From CAZRVH01 sp964624905 (GTDB lineage: Bacteria > Patescibacteriota > Gracilibacteria > Peribacterales > Peribacteraceae), in NCBI GenBank assembly GCA_964624905.1, contig CAZUYK010000006.1:7617-71616 (forward strand): DNA of 64,000 nt, written 5' to 3'. Below the pieces are notes generated by a model. The model saw only the letters and a program-made list of their open reading frames with translations. It ran no database searches and had not been told where the DNA came from. The translations under genes were made by a program, and so were the position numbers. Within the stretch, counting starts at the first letter, position 1. Each line of letters opens with the position of its first letter. Below are positions 43,600 through 53,128 of this stretch, in pieces.

Positions 43600-43872
43600 C
43601 TACCAATGGTAATACCAGTGCTGAACGATCAGCACTACGCAGATGATGATTCCGATAAGGTCGGATATCGCCAGTTTCCATTTCCGCTCGAAGCACAGGT
43701 GCGCGAAGCGAAAGGTAACGACGCCCAGCGATAGCGCAACGGCAATGATCGGCTGACCGCATTGCTTCATCTGCATGTTTAGCTGGATTTGCATGGGGCC
43801 GTTGCAGACAACCGCGATTATGGATAAAACCGCAGTTGCCGAATAGCACATTTCCGACAGGCCGTTCATCAT
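43600..43872 (-). CDS. Small membrane protein, 90 aa
   Basis: MMNGLSEM start with GGAGG 7 nt upstream. Hydrophobic segments at about residues 10-22, 38-52 and 65-84 indicate three passes; ends HWYYHW. No family. It lies in the AT-richer patch with the gene at 42779. Confidence 0.7.
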   Translation of the reverse strand: MMNGLSEMCYSATAVLSIIAVVCNGPMQIQLNMQMKQCGQPIIAVALSLGVVTFRFAHLCFERKWKLAISDLIGIIICVVLIVQHWYYHW

Positions 43873-43979
43873 GTATGGACCTCCGTGTGAAAGGATCAAT
43901 GTAGGTGTTTCGCCATGGTATAAAAGCACTGGACCCTGCTTCCTTCAAGTAGCTTTTTGCGCTACCTTATCGCTTCATT

Positions 43980-44573
43980 ATGAAATTACTGATTGGAACC
44001 GCCAACGCAGGCAAAGCGATCGAAGTGCAGGAAGCCCTGAAGGGCCTGGGAATCGATTGTGTGCTCCCAACGGATTTCGGGATCGAGGAAAAACCCGAGG
44101 AAACGGGAACGACCTACGAAGAAAACGCACGCTTGAAAGCGAACTTTTATTTCGAACGGACCAAACTTCCGGTGCTCGCTGATGACTCGGGCATCGTCGT
44201 GGATGCGTTGAAGGACGAGCTAGGCGTCTACACGAGACGCTGGGGCGCGGGAGACAAGGTGACGGACCAGGAATGGGTGGATCACTTCCTAAAGCGCCTG
44301 GAGAACGAGTCGAACCGCAGGGCACGCTTCGTCTGCTGCCTGTGCTTCAAGGATTCGGAAGGAACGGAGCACATCTTCGAAGGAGCGTCGGATGGGGTGA
44401 TCACGAAGACGCTGGAAACGGACTACAAACCCGGCCTGCCGGTGTCGGCTTGTTTCCGTCCGGACGGATACGACGTCGTCTACAACGCCCTTTCAATCGA
44501 GGAAAAGAACACGATTAGCCACCGAGGCCGTGCCCTGCAAATGCTCGCGGAACATTTTAGGAAAACCATGTGA
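43980..44573 (+). CDS. rdgB: Non-canonical purine NTP pyrophosphatase (HAM1/RdgB)
   Basis: 197 aa. LLIGTANAGKAIEVQEAL, LADDSGIVVDAL and the C-terminal SHRGRAL are the family motifs. It hydrolyses dITP/XTP to the monophosphate, keeping deaminated purines out of DNA and RNA. A TATCGC-like -10 ends about 6 nt before the ATG. The next gene begins 14 nt downstream with its own -10. Confidence 0.95.
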   Translation: MKLLIGTANAGKAIEVQEALKGLGIDCVLPTDFGIEEKPEETGTTYEENARLKANFYFERTKLPVLADDSGIVVDALKDELGVYTRRWGAGDKVTDQEWVDHFLKRLENESNRRARFVCCLCFKDSEGTEHIFEGASDGVITKTLETDYKPGLPVSACFRPDGYDVVYNALSIEEKNTISHRGRALQMLAEHFRKTM

Positions 44574-44586
44574 TATGATACGCATT

Positions 44587-45321
44587 ATGAAGCACCTCCC
44601 CCTCGCCCTCGTCGTTTCCGTCGGCCTTGCCGCGTGCAGCGCGCCGATGGATCCCGACAGTCCGTTCGCTTTGTCCGACGGAACCGCTGCCTCTTCGTCC
44701 TCCTCACAATCTTCCGCGACGAGCGTCGCATCACTTTTGGAGATAGGAAAAACCTTTACGGATAAAAACGCGGGTTATTCCCTGTTGATCCCGGAAACCG
44801 TTACCAGGCAGATCTTGCAATGCATGACGGGAAACAACGAATACAACACGGAATTCACACCCCTAACTGAGGATTTCCCCGTGATTGCCTTGGAAAGCGG
44901 AAACTTCACGCACATCACCGTTAGCCATGAATACGATGACGCATGCATCAGGATCAACCATGATGCGGCATGGCTGGAAAAGATGTTGAAAGGGCAGACG
45001 CGCGGAATCCCCTGGTTAATAGAATCGCGAACGATTGCGAATGATAAGCAGCTGGACTCATTTATCAAGGAACGGTATGGCAAGGATTGTTCGTTGGGAG
45101 AGAAATATCCGACCCTGCAGGACGGCACGTTCGACATCGGCATCGACGGCATGGGCTCCCCGGAAGACGGCGATTGCTTCGTGAATTACATCACCGTGAT
45201 GAAATACTCGCCGACGTTGAAGAAGCTCGTGTATTGGGACGTGGGTCAGGACTACTCGTTCCGCCCCGACGACATGGGAAGTTACGACCTGGATATGGTC
45301 CGCAGCTTCAGGTTCGAATAA
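44587..45321 (+). CDS. Lipoprotein of unknown function
   Basis: 244 aa. Signal peptide with lipobox GLAAC, a Ser-rich spacer, then a soluble domain with four cysteines and no known signature. TATGAT ends 7 nt before the ATG, overlapping the end of rdgB. The 3' end overlaps the uvrD gene by 14 nt on the other strand. Confidence 0.8.
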   Translation: MKHLPLALVVSVGLAACSAPMDPDSPFALSDGTAASSSSSQSSATSVASLLEIGKTFTDKNAGYSLLIPETVTRQILQCMTGNNEYNTEFTPLTEDFPVIALESGNFTHITVSHEYDDACIRINHDAAWLEKMLKGQTRGIPWLIESRTIANDKQLDSFIKERYGKDCSLGEKYPTLQDGTFDIGIDGMGSPEDGDCFVNYITVMKYSPTLKKLVYWDVGQDYSFRPDDMGSYDLDMVRSFRFE

Positions 45322-48283
45322 GCGCGGGATCCACGGGGGTGAAATCAAGATCCTGGATCTTTTTCCATACGCGTTTGATCAATGCCTTGAGAGCATCCTT
45401 CTCCTTCTCATTCACCAGTATCTCCAGCTTCTTGCATTCCTCGTCGCGTTCGCCGATGAAATCAAGCATGTAGGCGACGGGCGTGATGAGCGGGTCCGCC
45501 TTCTCCAGGAGCAAGGCGTAAAAGGCTAATTGGCGGAAACGCTCGCCGTCCTCGGTCAGCGATAATTCACCCTCTTCCAAACCGCCGCGGATATCCCGCT
45601 CGGTCTTCGCGGATCCCGTTTTGTAATCGACGACGATGACCTCGCCGGATGTCGGACTGAGCTGGTCGATGCGATCGATCTTTCCCTTCAGGGGAATATC
45701 CCCGAGCTCGGCGAAGTAATCGCGTTCGATGGCGTAAAGATGCGGATGCGTGTCGGAGAGACACTGGGCGTAATAAGCACGCAACGCGGAGTCGCCCATC
45801 GCCAGCATATCCCTTCGTTGATTCTGCGTGAGGATGGTGCGGTTCTCCAGGTACCCGTGGAATGCCTCGATGAATTGCTCCAAGGTCAACTCCCCGCCTT
45901 TCTGTCGGGCAACGCCCCACTCGCGCAGCGCCCAGTGCACCGCGCTTCCGTAGGCAAGCGTGCGCATGGAATTCTCGCTGAAGTACTCGGGCTGGCCGAG
46001 CAGGTCCACGCGTTTGAATTCTTCCGGATCACGGATGAATCTATTGAGCGAGGTTGCCGACAAGGCGAAGTTCTGCAATCGATTGCGCAGATAGGACTTC
46101 AGCTCTTCGTCGAGATCACGTTTCGGTTGCAGCAACAGCAGGGAAGCTGTCTCCGGGTGGCGCAACGATTCCGAACGCTCCGGCAGCTGGCCCGCTTCCG
46201 CAAAAAAGGCGGAGGGAGAGAGAACCTTATGTTTTTGACCGACGGAAATTTCGGCCGGGCATGAAAATATCAATTCGCGTTTAGCCCTTGTCATAGCGAC
46301 AAAAGCGACACGACGCTCATCCTGGTGCTTTTCGAACTTCTTGATGTCATCATCCCATCCGAAGAGCAGGTTTTCAGGGATCGAGACGGATGCCGGCTTG
46401 CGTCGGTTATCCCAATGACCCTCGCGGAAATTCGTCAGGATGACAGTATGGAATTCGAGTCCTTTGCTTTGATGCGCCGTCATGAGCTGCACGCCTTCCG
46501 TGACGAGATGAGGGACGACGTAGGTCAGGCGGGCCTGGCCGTACTGCGGATCGGCGTAAAATTCTAAGTCGTTGAGGAATGCCTCGAATCGCATGGACGG
46601 TTTGGCCAGGCATTCTTCTTTAGCAAATCCGAAGAACGCTTCGGCGGCAGCGAGATCCAACGGATCCTTCGCATTTTCGTTGGAAATAATGAGGCGGAGC
46701 ACCCGCTCGACCGTTTCGATGACGGTGCGTGCGTCGACGTTATTGCGCAATTCCAACAATGCGTCCCGGGCCTCTATGAGTTTCGGTTTCTCAAGATACG
46801 GATCCTGGCTGGCTTCGAGATCAACAAGCAATTGGAGCAACGGCGTTTTGCGCTCACAGGACAAAAGGATGAGACGCGATACATCGGCGGGATGGCAACC
46901 GAGGGCCGGACAAGACAGGGCAGTCGCGATTGCCGCATCTCGTTGCTTTTCGGTCATTGCGCGCAACAAGCTCAGCGCCTCCGTCACAAGACGATGCCCC
47001 ATGAGATCCGCCTTCCCCTGCAGGACAACGGGGATGCCGCGGCTGCGTAAGACGTCGTAGAGTGGGAATAATTCGGCATTCGTCTGGGTAAGTACGGCGA
47101 TCTCCTCTGCGGGGATGCCATCCTTGATCCGCTCCTCTGCGATATCGGCCACCATCCATGGTTCGGCCTCATTGCTCGGCGGACGCAGCAGAACGGGGTC
47201 CAAGCCCTGCCCGCCTACCGCCGCCTCGAGGTGCTTGGTCAATCCCTCTATCTCATTCGTCAGTCGCTCCTCGTTATGGCTGATCAACTTCTCTGCCGCA
47301 TCGAGGATGCCTTGGGTCGAGCGGTAGTTTTTCTTCAGCACGATGACGGGCGCCTTGGGGAACCTCTCGCGGAAACGCAGCATGTTCCTAAGGTTGGCAC
47401 CCTGGAAGCGATAGATCGCCTGGTCATCGTCGCCTACGACGAACAAGTTCGGATCATTGGGTAAATTCGCGAATGTCGTGAGGGTTTCGAAGACGTCCCA
47501 CTGCGCGCCGTTCGTATCCTGCGCTTCGTCCACCAGCACGTACTGGTACCGCTCCTGCAACGACTGCAGCATCCACTCCTCCTCACGCAGGGCCTTCAGC
47601 GCAAACAACACCATATCGTCGTAATCGTATTTTCCTTCGCGCTGCAGCATCTCCTGGTACAAACGATAAATTTCGATGAACTCCTCGAACTTTTTCGCGG
47701 ACAAGAGATTACGGGCATGCGCCTTCGTTCCCTCCTTGCTCTTGCCCGACATTTCTTTCCTGTACTCGGATGCAGCAGCCAGCAAATCATCCATACTCTT
47801 CCCTTCGCGCTTCACCTGGCTGATACGCGAAAGGATGTCGCCGTCGCGTCCGTACGGGTCTTTCGGATTCAACAAAGACGAATTCTTCAAAACAGAATCG
47901 ATGATCGCGTTGAGTTTTTGGTATTTTTCCATGTCCGACAGCTGCTCCCGGGCGTTAAAATCCTCGAATACGGCGGGATTGCGATCGATGATCGATTGGC
48001 AAAATCCGTGGATGGTGGAAACGGTGACGCCGTACGCGTCGGCACCGATCAGTTCGCGCAGGCGCTCGCGCATGGCGATGGCGCCGCTGTTTGAAAACGT
48101 GAGACAGAGGATGTTGCTCGGCCGCATGTGCGTCCTCCTCAAAATATTCGCGACGCGCATGCCCAACACCTGGGTCTTTCCCGTTCCCGGGCCAGCCACC
48201 ACCATTACCGGACCTTCGATCGTCTCGACGGCCTTGCGTTGCTCTTCGTTCAGCCGGGCGTACGACTCCTCAAAAGTGGACAT
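45308..48283 (-). CDS. UvrD/Rep-type helicase with C-terminal PD-(D/E)XK nuclease domain
   Basis: 991 aa. Superfamily-1A helicase motifs: LNEEQRKAV, VAGPGTGKTQVL, VLVDEAQDTNGAQW, VGDDDQAIYRFQGA, KKNYRST, MTAHQSKGLEF and VAMTRAKRELI. The last 240 residues contain GKIDRIDQL...VIVVDYKTG, the catalytic core of RecB-like nucleases. Helicase and nuclease are therefore in one chain, as in AddA-like enzymes, without an AddB or RecC partner in the window. It would process DNA ends or replication intermediates. TACCAT ends 6 nt before the ATG. Confidence 0.95.
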   Translation of the reverse strand: MSTFEESYARLNEEQRKAVETIEGPVMVVAGPGTGKTQVLGMRVANILRRTHMRPSNILCLTFSNSGAIAMRERLRELIGADAYGVTVSTIHGFCQSIIDRNPAVFEDFNAREQLSDMEKYQKLNAIIDSVLKNSSLLNPKDPYGRDGDILSRISQVKREGKSMDDLLAAASEYRKEMSGKSKEGTKAHARNLLSAKKFEEFIEIYRLYQEMLQREGKYDYDDMVLFALKALREEEWMLQSLQERYQYVLVDEAQDTNGAQWDVFETLTTFANLPNDPNLFVVGDDDQAIYRFQGANLRNMLRFRERFPKAPVIVLKKNYRSTQGILDAAEKLISHNEERLTNEIEGLTKHLEAAVGGQGLDPVLLRPPSNEAEPWMVADIAEERIKDGIPAEEIAVLTQTNAELFPLYDVLRSRGIPVVLQGKADLMGHRLVTEALSLLRAMTEKQRDAAIATALSCPALGCHPADVSRLILLSCERKTPLLQLLVDLEASQDPYLEKPKLIEARDALLELRNNVDARTVIETVERVLRLIISNENAKDPLDLAAAEAFFGFAKEECLAKPSMRFEAFLNDLEFYADPQYGQARLTYVVPHLVTEGVQLMTAHQSKGLEFHTVILTNFREGHWDNRRKPASVSIPENLLFGWDDDIKKFEKHQDERRVAFVAMTRAKRELIFSCPAEISVGQKHKVLSPSAFFAEAGQLPERSESLRHPETASLLLLQPKRDLDEELKSYLRNRLQNFALSATSLNRFIRDPEEFKRVDLLGQPEYFSENSMRTLAYGSAVHWALREWGVARQKGGELTLEQFIEAFHGYLENRTILTQNQRRDMLAMGDSALRAYYAQCLSDTHPHLYAIERDYFAELGDIPLKGKIDRIDQLSPTSGEVIVVDYKTGSAKTERDIRGGLEEGELSLTEDGERFRQLAFYALLLEKADPLITPVAYMLDFIGERDEECKKLEILVNEKEKDALKALIKRVWKKIQDLDFTPVDPALIRT

Positions 48284-48408
48284 GAATGCATGGTATCAGA
48301 TCCGACATGAACGCCAATTATGTAACACTGATATAAAGCTTGATTAAAGCAAGCATTTTCATACAAAAGACAGGTATAGTTAACGCATTTACTTCCCCCT
48401 TTCTTCTT

Positions 48409-48597
48409 ATGAAGAACATTTCCTACATCCTGGTGATCGTCGGAGCCCTTAACTGGGGTCTGGTGGCCATCGGAGGTTTTTTGGGCACGAACCTGAACGT
48501 CGTGAACCTGCTGCTGGGCAGCTGGCCGATGGTCGAATGGATCGTGTACCTGCTCGTAGGACTCGCCGGCGTGTACATGCTCGTCGGAAAGAAATAA
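48409..48597 (+). CDS. DUF378 small membrane protein
   Basis: 62 aa; two hydrophobic segments and ALNWGLVAIGGF, the DUF378 signature. Function unknown. TATAGT about 28 nt upstream gives a short leader; TTG/ATG frames further upstream lack support. Terminator follows. Confidence 0.9.
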   Translation: MKNISYILVIVGALNWGLVAIGGFLGTNLNVVNLLLGSWPMVEWIVYLLVGLAGVYMLVGKK

Positions 48598-48613
48598 TCC
48601 GGGACGGAATCTT

Positions 48614-48642
48614 AAAAGCCCTCTTCATCGGGGGCTTTTTTT
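48614..48642 (+). terminator. Terminator after the DUF378 gene
   Basis: AAAAGCCC / GGGGCTTTTTTT inverted repeat, likely active in both directions between convergent genes. Confidence 0.88.
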
Positions 48643-49024
48643 AAACCAAAGATTTCGGCTCCGCGAAGGCCTCGGGAAACGCCTTGATGCAGCGTCTTCG
48701 CACGTCCTGCATTTCCTGCAAGACGGGGGCATTGGGATCGATGCGTTCGATGACTCCGATGGCATCGAACAGACGGGACAGGAAAAGATTGGCCATTCTC
48801 CAAACCGCTTCCTCATGCGCCCCCTTCGGCATATCCAATACCGCCGTCAGGCAATCATGCGCCGCATCGGAAAAATACTCGTCACCCTCCGCGGAAGGAC
48901 CGATGACATCGCATGCCTTGCGCACGAGTGTCCTACGGGCAACGTCAACACCAGGATCAAACAGCCGCAACGGAAGTTGCTCGAGGGAGGGATCGGGACC
49001 GCCTAAGCGAAAACCGACGGACAT
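48641..49024 (-). CDS. Hypothetical protein, 127 aa
   Basis: Helical, soluble protein with an Arg-rich middle and regular Ala/Leu helices (AAHDCLTAVLDMPKGAHEEA). TATAGA ends 6 nt before the ATG (leaderless). No family recognised; four-helix bundle proteins of this size are common. Confidence 0.72.
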   Translation of the reverse strand: MSVGFRLGGPDPSLEQLPLRLFDPGVDVARRTLVRKACDVIGPSAEGDEYFSDAAHDCLTAVLDMPKGAHEEAVWRMANLFLSRLFDAIGVIERIDPNAPVLQEMQDVRRRCIKAFPEAFAEPKSLV

Positions 49025-49166
49025 GACGTATCTATAGCACTCTTGAAGCCGGAATTGCTTGCTTGCATTGAAATCTATGTCAGATGACAGATATCAATCA
49101 AATAACCCTTCCGAACGAGCGCTTTGCGCGAAGTGGAGGAAGTCATTGCCGGATAGATAGTTCATG

Positions 49167-49216
49167 AAAGAAAACCCGGCCTGCCCGTCCGTAGCTCGGA
49201 AGCGAAGGCGGGAGGC
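49167..49216 (-). terminator. Terminator of rpoD
   Basis: Minus strand: GCCTCCCG pairs imperfectly with CGGGCAGGC over a loop of about 20 nt, followed by GGGTTTTCTTTC. The region 49025-49166 holds nothing recognisable. Confidence 0.6.
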
Positions 49217-49230
49217 TTGTCTTTCATGCC

Positions 49231-50724
49231 TCACAGCTCGGTATCTTCCATTTCGTACGCGCAGTGGTCGCACTTGAGTATCGGCATACCGTTCTTGTTG
49301 AGCGGCGACAGGATTCCCTTGTTGCATTTGGGGCACATGAGGGAGCTGGCGAAGGCGGGAACCGGGGCGAAGCCGACGCGCTTGGGCGGCAGGCCGTGCT
49401 CGCGGATGGTAAGCGAGCGGGGATGGTCGCGCATCTTCTGGAGCACCTTCGCCTCGATCTGGCGGATACGCTCGCGGGTGACGCCGAATTCCTGACCCAC
49501 TTCTTCCAGTGTATGGCCGATGCCGTCTGCAAGGCCGAAGCGCATCTCGATGATCTTGCGCTCGCGCGGCGTGAGGAAGTCCAGCATCGCGTGGACGTTC
49601 TCCTTTTTCAACTGGCGGTTGGTGGCTTCGAAGGGGTTGATTGCCTCCTCATCCTCGATGAAGTCGCCGAGTTTGGAATCCTCTTCGGAACCAACGGGAG
49701 CTTCCAAGGATACGATATCCTGGCTGATCTTCTGGATGTGCTGCACTTTCTTGATATCCATCTCCATTTCCACGGCGAGTTCCTCCAAAGTCGGCTCGCG
49801 GCCGAGTTCCTGTACGAGTCGGCGCTGCGTGTGGGTGAGCTTGTTGATGGTTTCGACCATGTGCACCGGGATACGGATGGTGCGGGCCTGGTCCGCGATG
49901 GCGCGGGTGATGGCCTGGCGGATCCACCAGGTTGCGTAGGTCGAGAACTTGAATCCGCGTTCCGGGTCGAACTTCTCGACGGCGCGGAAGAGGCCGATGT
50001 TGCCTTCCTGGATAAGATCGAGGAACGAGAGGCCGCGTCCGATGTACTTCTTCGCGATGGACACTACGAGACGGAGGTTGGCCTCGGCGAGCTGCTGCTT
50101 GGCGGAGGCGTCACCCTTGCGGATGCGGCGGGCAAGTTCCACTTCCTTCTTGGCGTCGATGAGCGGAACGCGTCCGATTTCGGACAGGTACATGCGCACG
50201 CTGTCGTTGCTGATCTCGAGGAGGTCCACTTCGCGCTCGCGCTTCTTCTTTTTCTTGTCTTCTTCGGAAGCCGATTCCTTGGACTCGTCCGGTGCGATAC
50301 CGGCCTTCGCCACCATCTCCATCACGCCGGACTCCTCATCATCGTCGTCGAGCTTCTCGGCGACGCTGGACGTCGTATCATCATCGTCCGAATCATCGGA
50401 ATCCCCTTCTTCGCCGGCGTCATCGGACACGATGGACGCAAGGTCCTCGGTAACCTCCGGAACATTTCCGGCTTTTCCTTTCTTCTCCCAGATGAGCGCA
50501 TCTTTCACGTCGATAACCTCGATACCAAGATCGACGAAGAGCATGTAGATCTCATCGAGCAAATCAACGTCCTCTTCCGCATTCGGAAGGGCCGCGATGA
50601 TTTCCTGGTGGGTGACGTAGCGCTGTTCTCTTCCTTTCTTGACCAAATGACGGATATCCTCCGGGAATTTCTTAAGATCGTCCTCCGTAGGTTGTGCAAT
50701 GAATTTACGTGGGTGTGAAGCCAT
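49231..50724 (-). CDS. rpoD: Primary sigma factor RpoD with C-terminal zinc-ribbon-like tail
   Basis: 497 aa. Region 1.1-like N-terminus, a very acidic insert (DDAGEEGDSDDSDDDD), then 1.2 (VRMYLSEIG), 2.3-2.4 (FKFSTYATWWIRQAITRAI), 3 (IRIPVHMVETINKL) and 4.2 (TLEEVGQEFGVTRERIRQIEAKVL). Beyond region 4, where sigma factors normally end, about 50 more residues follow, including MCPKCNKGILSPLNKNGMPI and CDHC, a Cys4 zinc-ribbon pattern. The leader has a GAGCC/GGCTC hairpin. dnaG lies directly upstream, the conserved dnaG-rpoD order. Confidence 0.96.
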   Translation of the reverse strand: MASHPRKFIAQPTEDDLKKFPEDIRHLVKKGREQRYVTHQEIIAALPNAEEDVDLLDEIYMLFVDLGIEVIDVKDALIWEKKGKAGNVPEVTEDLASIVSDDAGEEGDSDDSDDDDTTSSVAEKLDDDDEESGVMEMVAKAGIAPDESKESASEEDKKKKKREREVDLLEISNDSVRMYLSEIGRVPLIDAKKEVELARRIRKGDASAKQQLAEANLRLVVSIAKKYIGRGLSFLDLIQEGNIGLFRAVEKFDPERGFKFSTYATWWIRQAITRAIADQARTIRIPVHMVETINKLTHTQRRLVQELGREPTLEELAVEMEMDIKKVQHIQKISQDIVSLEAPVGSEEDSKLGDFIEDEEAINPFEATNRQLKKENVHAMLDFLTPRERKIIEMRFGLADGIGHTLEEVGQEFGVTRERIRQIEAKVLQKMRDHPRSLTIREHGLPPKRVGFAPVPAFASSLMCPKCNKGILSPLNKNGMPILKCDHCAYEMEDTEL

Positions 50725-50902
50725 GGCGAAGAGCAAAAAGGAATCGAGCCAAAGGGATGGCTCGCAAATAAAGTACTGAAAGACGTGCGAATGGGGAAGG
50801 GAAAATGCGATTGGGACGGAGTCCCGCGCCCTGATTCCATTGCTGCTTCCCCTTCCTTATATACCAAAAATGGCAGAATTTCAACCAAACGGGCGTTTTT
50901 CT

Positions 50903-52636
50903 TCAGGAAACCGCACTCATGAGGTTTGAGAATTCCGCATTGAGGATCTGCTCCTCGTCCTTCTTTCCTTCCTTCCGGGCGATCAGGATCTTCTTCGACA
51001 GCTCCTGGATCCTTTTGCGCTTCACGTCGCGGTTGGCGATGTCGATCATCTTGTTGATCTCGCGGATGCAGGTTGAGTCACTCCATCCCGCCATCCCGTT
51101 CTCTTCGCAGAAAAGCACCAGGATGCCCGCGCGCTGACGCACGTCTTCGGGCAAGGACATCGCGGACAACATTTCCTCCCCGGGCTGGGTGACGGATTTC
51201 AGACCGTCAAAAAGCTGCTTTGCGAAAGCTTCGTCCGGCTCTATGAGTTTCGCCAGCAAACCGAGTTGCGCCGGGTACATGAGGAACAAGCCCAGGGCGA
51301 TATCGACGCTACTGAACATCATCGCGTGGGGGGCGGCGGATTGCGAGGCGGATCGGCGGATGGGAGTTCCCTTGGATGATTCGGTCGCACGCAGGTCATC
51401 CTGTAACGCGGTTTCGGAAATCTTCATGGCCTGCGCCGCCTTTCGCATCCAGAAGGTCCGGTCGGTCGACGTGGGCAGCGCCTGCAACAACGTGAGAAGA
51501 CGATCCAATGCGCCCTTGCGAATGGCGGGCGAATTGAGATCCTGCGACGAAATGTCATCAAGGACGATATCCAAATACGGTCTTCCGCCCGTCTCGAGGA
51601 TCGCCCTGAGTCCGTCCGCATCCTCTAAGGCGGCATCCGCGGGATCCTTGGTGCCGAGCACGATACCGTTCACCGCCAGCCCCTCCTTGCAGCACGTCTG
51701 GAACGCGCGCTCGGCTGCCTCGCGACCAGCGCGGTCCTGGTCCAGGCAGAGAACGACGGTGTCGACGTAGCGCTTGAGCAGCTTCGCATGTTCGTCCGTC
51801 AGCGCGGTACCGCAGCTTCCAACGGTGTGGATTGCGCCCACTCTATGACAAGCAAGCACATCGAAGTATCCCTCGACCACGATCACTTGCTTCTTCTCGC
51901 GCATCGCCTCCTTGGCAAGATGGATGCCGAACAGAACGTTGGACTTGTGGTAGAGCGGGCTTTCGGACGAGTTGAGATACTTCGCGTCATCATTGCCCAT
52001 CGTGCGCCCGCCGAACCCAATGAGACGGCCCTGCAGGTCGTGGATCGGGAACATGAGGCGGTTCCTGAAGCGGTCGTACACGCGCTCTTCCGTAAGCTCT
52101 TTCTGGATCGCCAGGCCGGACGTAACGATATCCTTCCTGCCGAAGCCGGCTTTCAACAGGTGGTCGTAGGTTTCGGAAAACGAATCCGGGGCGAATCCGA
52201 GTTGGAAATGCTTCCGCTCTGCTTCCTCCACTCCCCTCTTCGTCAGGTACTCCAACGTCGGCTCCTTCGCGGCGAGGTTTTTTTGAAAGAAAATATTCGC
52301 GGATTCCAGGCATTCGCGAAGCCTGTCCTTCTCGTCTTTCTTGATCGCCTCCGGACGATCCGGCAACTGCACGCCCGTCCGCTCGGCAAGGTCCTTAAGA
52401 GCCTGCGGGAAATCCACGCCTTCGATGAGCTGGTAGAAACTGAAAATGTCCCCGCCTTTCTGGCACGGAAAACAGTAGCAAATGCCTTTGTCCGGCGACA
52501 CGAGGAAACTCGGCTTCGTGTCGTTATGGAACGGGCAGAGCCCGACGAAGTTCCTGCCTTTCTTCGTCAGCTGCGTGTACTGGCGGACGAGTTCCTCTAT
52601 GGAAAGACGCGCTTTGATGTCCTGGACTGCATCCAC
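50903..52636 (-). CDS. dnaG: DNA primase
   Basis: 577 aa, GTG start. N-terminal zinc finger CPFHNDTKPSF...CYCFPC, the catalytic Toprim core (EGYFDVLACHRVGA; VLCLDQDRAG) and a reduced C-terminal helicase-binding region. It makes RNA primers at the replication fork. A TATACT about 27 nt upstream gives a leader. Forms the classical macromolecular-synthesis pair with rpoD. Confidence 0.96.
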   Translation of the reverse strand: MDAVQDIKARLSIEELVRQYTQLTKKGRNFVGLCPFHNDTKPSFLVSPDKGICYCFPCQKGGDIFSFYQLIEGVDFPQALKDLAERTGVQLPDRPEAIKKDEKDRLRECLESANIFFQKNLAAKEPTLEYLTKRGVEEAERKHFQLGFAPDSFSETYDHLLKAGFGRKDIVTSGLAIQKELTEERVYDRFRNRLMFPIHDLQGRLIGFGGRTMGNDDAKYLNSSESPLYHKSNVLFGIHLAKEAMREKKQVIVVEGYFDVLACHRVGAIHTVGSCGTALTDEHAKLLKRYVDTVVLCLDQDRAGREAAERAFQTCCKEGLAVNGIVLGTKDPADAALEDADGLRAILETGGRPYLDIVLDDISSQDLNSPAIRKGALDRLLTLLQALPTSTDRTFWMRKAAQAMKISETALQDDLRATESSKGTPIRRSASQSAAPHAMMFSSVDIALGLFLMYPAQLGLLAKLIEPDEAFAKQLFDGLKSVTQPGEEMLSAMSLPEDVRQRAGILVLFCEENGMAGWSDSTCIREINKMIDIANRDVKRKRIQELSKKILIARKEGKKDEEQILNAEFSNLMSAVS

Positions 52637-52685
52637 GGAAGAAGGTTGGGAACGGACGATGAGTATACATCACCCTGTCCCCTTC

Positions 52686-53030
52686 TTACCATGAAAGCGT
52701 CCCCTTTGGCAGGACGAAGGCGGAGCAATCGTACGTCTGCCTACTGCCAAGCGGCACCGATCTCAATGTGCAGGTCTGATGCGGCAATCCGCAACGGAAC
52801 TGATGGTCGATCTCGATCCCCTTCCGGTTGTACTTGGAATACACGAGCAGACTTTGGCCTACGGCGCAGGACGGAGCCGCGGATGCCAAGGCCGCCATGC
52901 CGAGACCGCAGACCAGAATCGTGAAAACCGCCGCAGACGCAATCATCATCCTGGGCGTCACATGCGAGGTTATTTTTTTAGTCTCGGAAACGAGGTGATC
53001 GAATGCGAAGGGATGGGAGATGGTCAACAT
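52686..53030 (-). CDS. Membrane-anchored or secreted cysteine-containing protein, 114 aa
   Basis: A cytoplasmic stretch of about 27 residues, a hydrophobic helix (MMIASAAVFTILVCGLGMAALASA), then an outside domain of about 55 residues with five cysteines (SCAVG, FRCGLPHQTCTL, TYDCSAF). No family. Encoded 50 nt upstream of dnaG. Confidence 0.68.
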   Translation of the reverse strand: MLTISHPFAFDHLVSETKKITSHVTPRMMIASAAVFTILVCGLGMAALASAAPSCAVGQSLLVYSKYNRKGIEIDHQFRCGLPHQTCTLRSVPLGSRQTYDCSAFVLPKGTLSW

Positions 53031-53096
53031 ACGTCTGGTAGACGGATGAAGGCCTATTCTCTGACACGGAACCAATCATGGGCTCGTCCCTCGACG

Positions 53097-53126
53097 GGCT
53101 CAGGATGACATGGCTCACCATGACAT
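53097..53126. repeat. Two tandem 15-bp copies GGCTCA-NN-ATGACAT
   Basis: GGCTCAGGATGACAT is directly followed by GGCTCACCATGACAT. The preceding CGTCCCTCGACGGGCTCAGG resembles the ends of dispersed REP-like palindromes found in many environmental genomes. It lies between two minus-strand genes. Confidence 0.55.
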
Positions 53127-53128
53127 AC

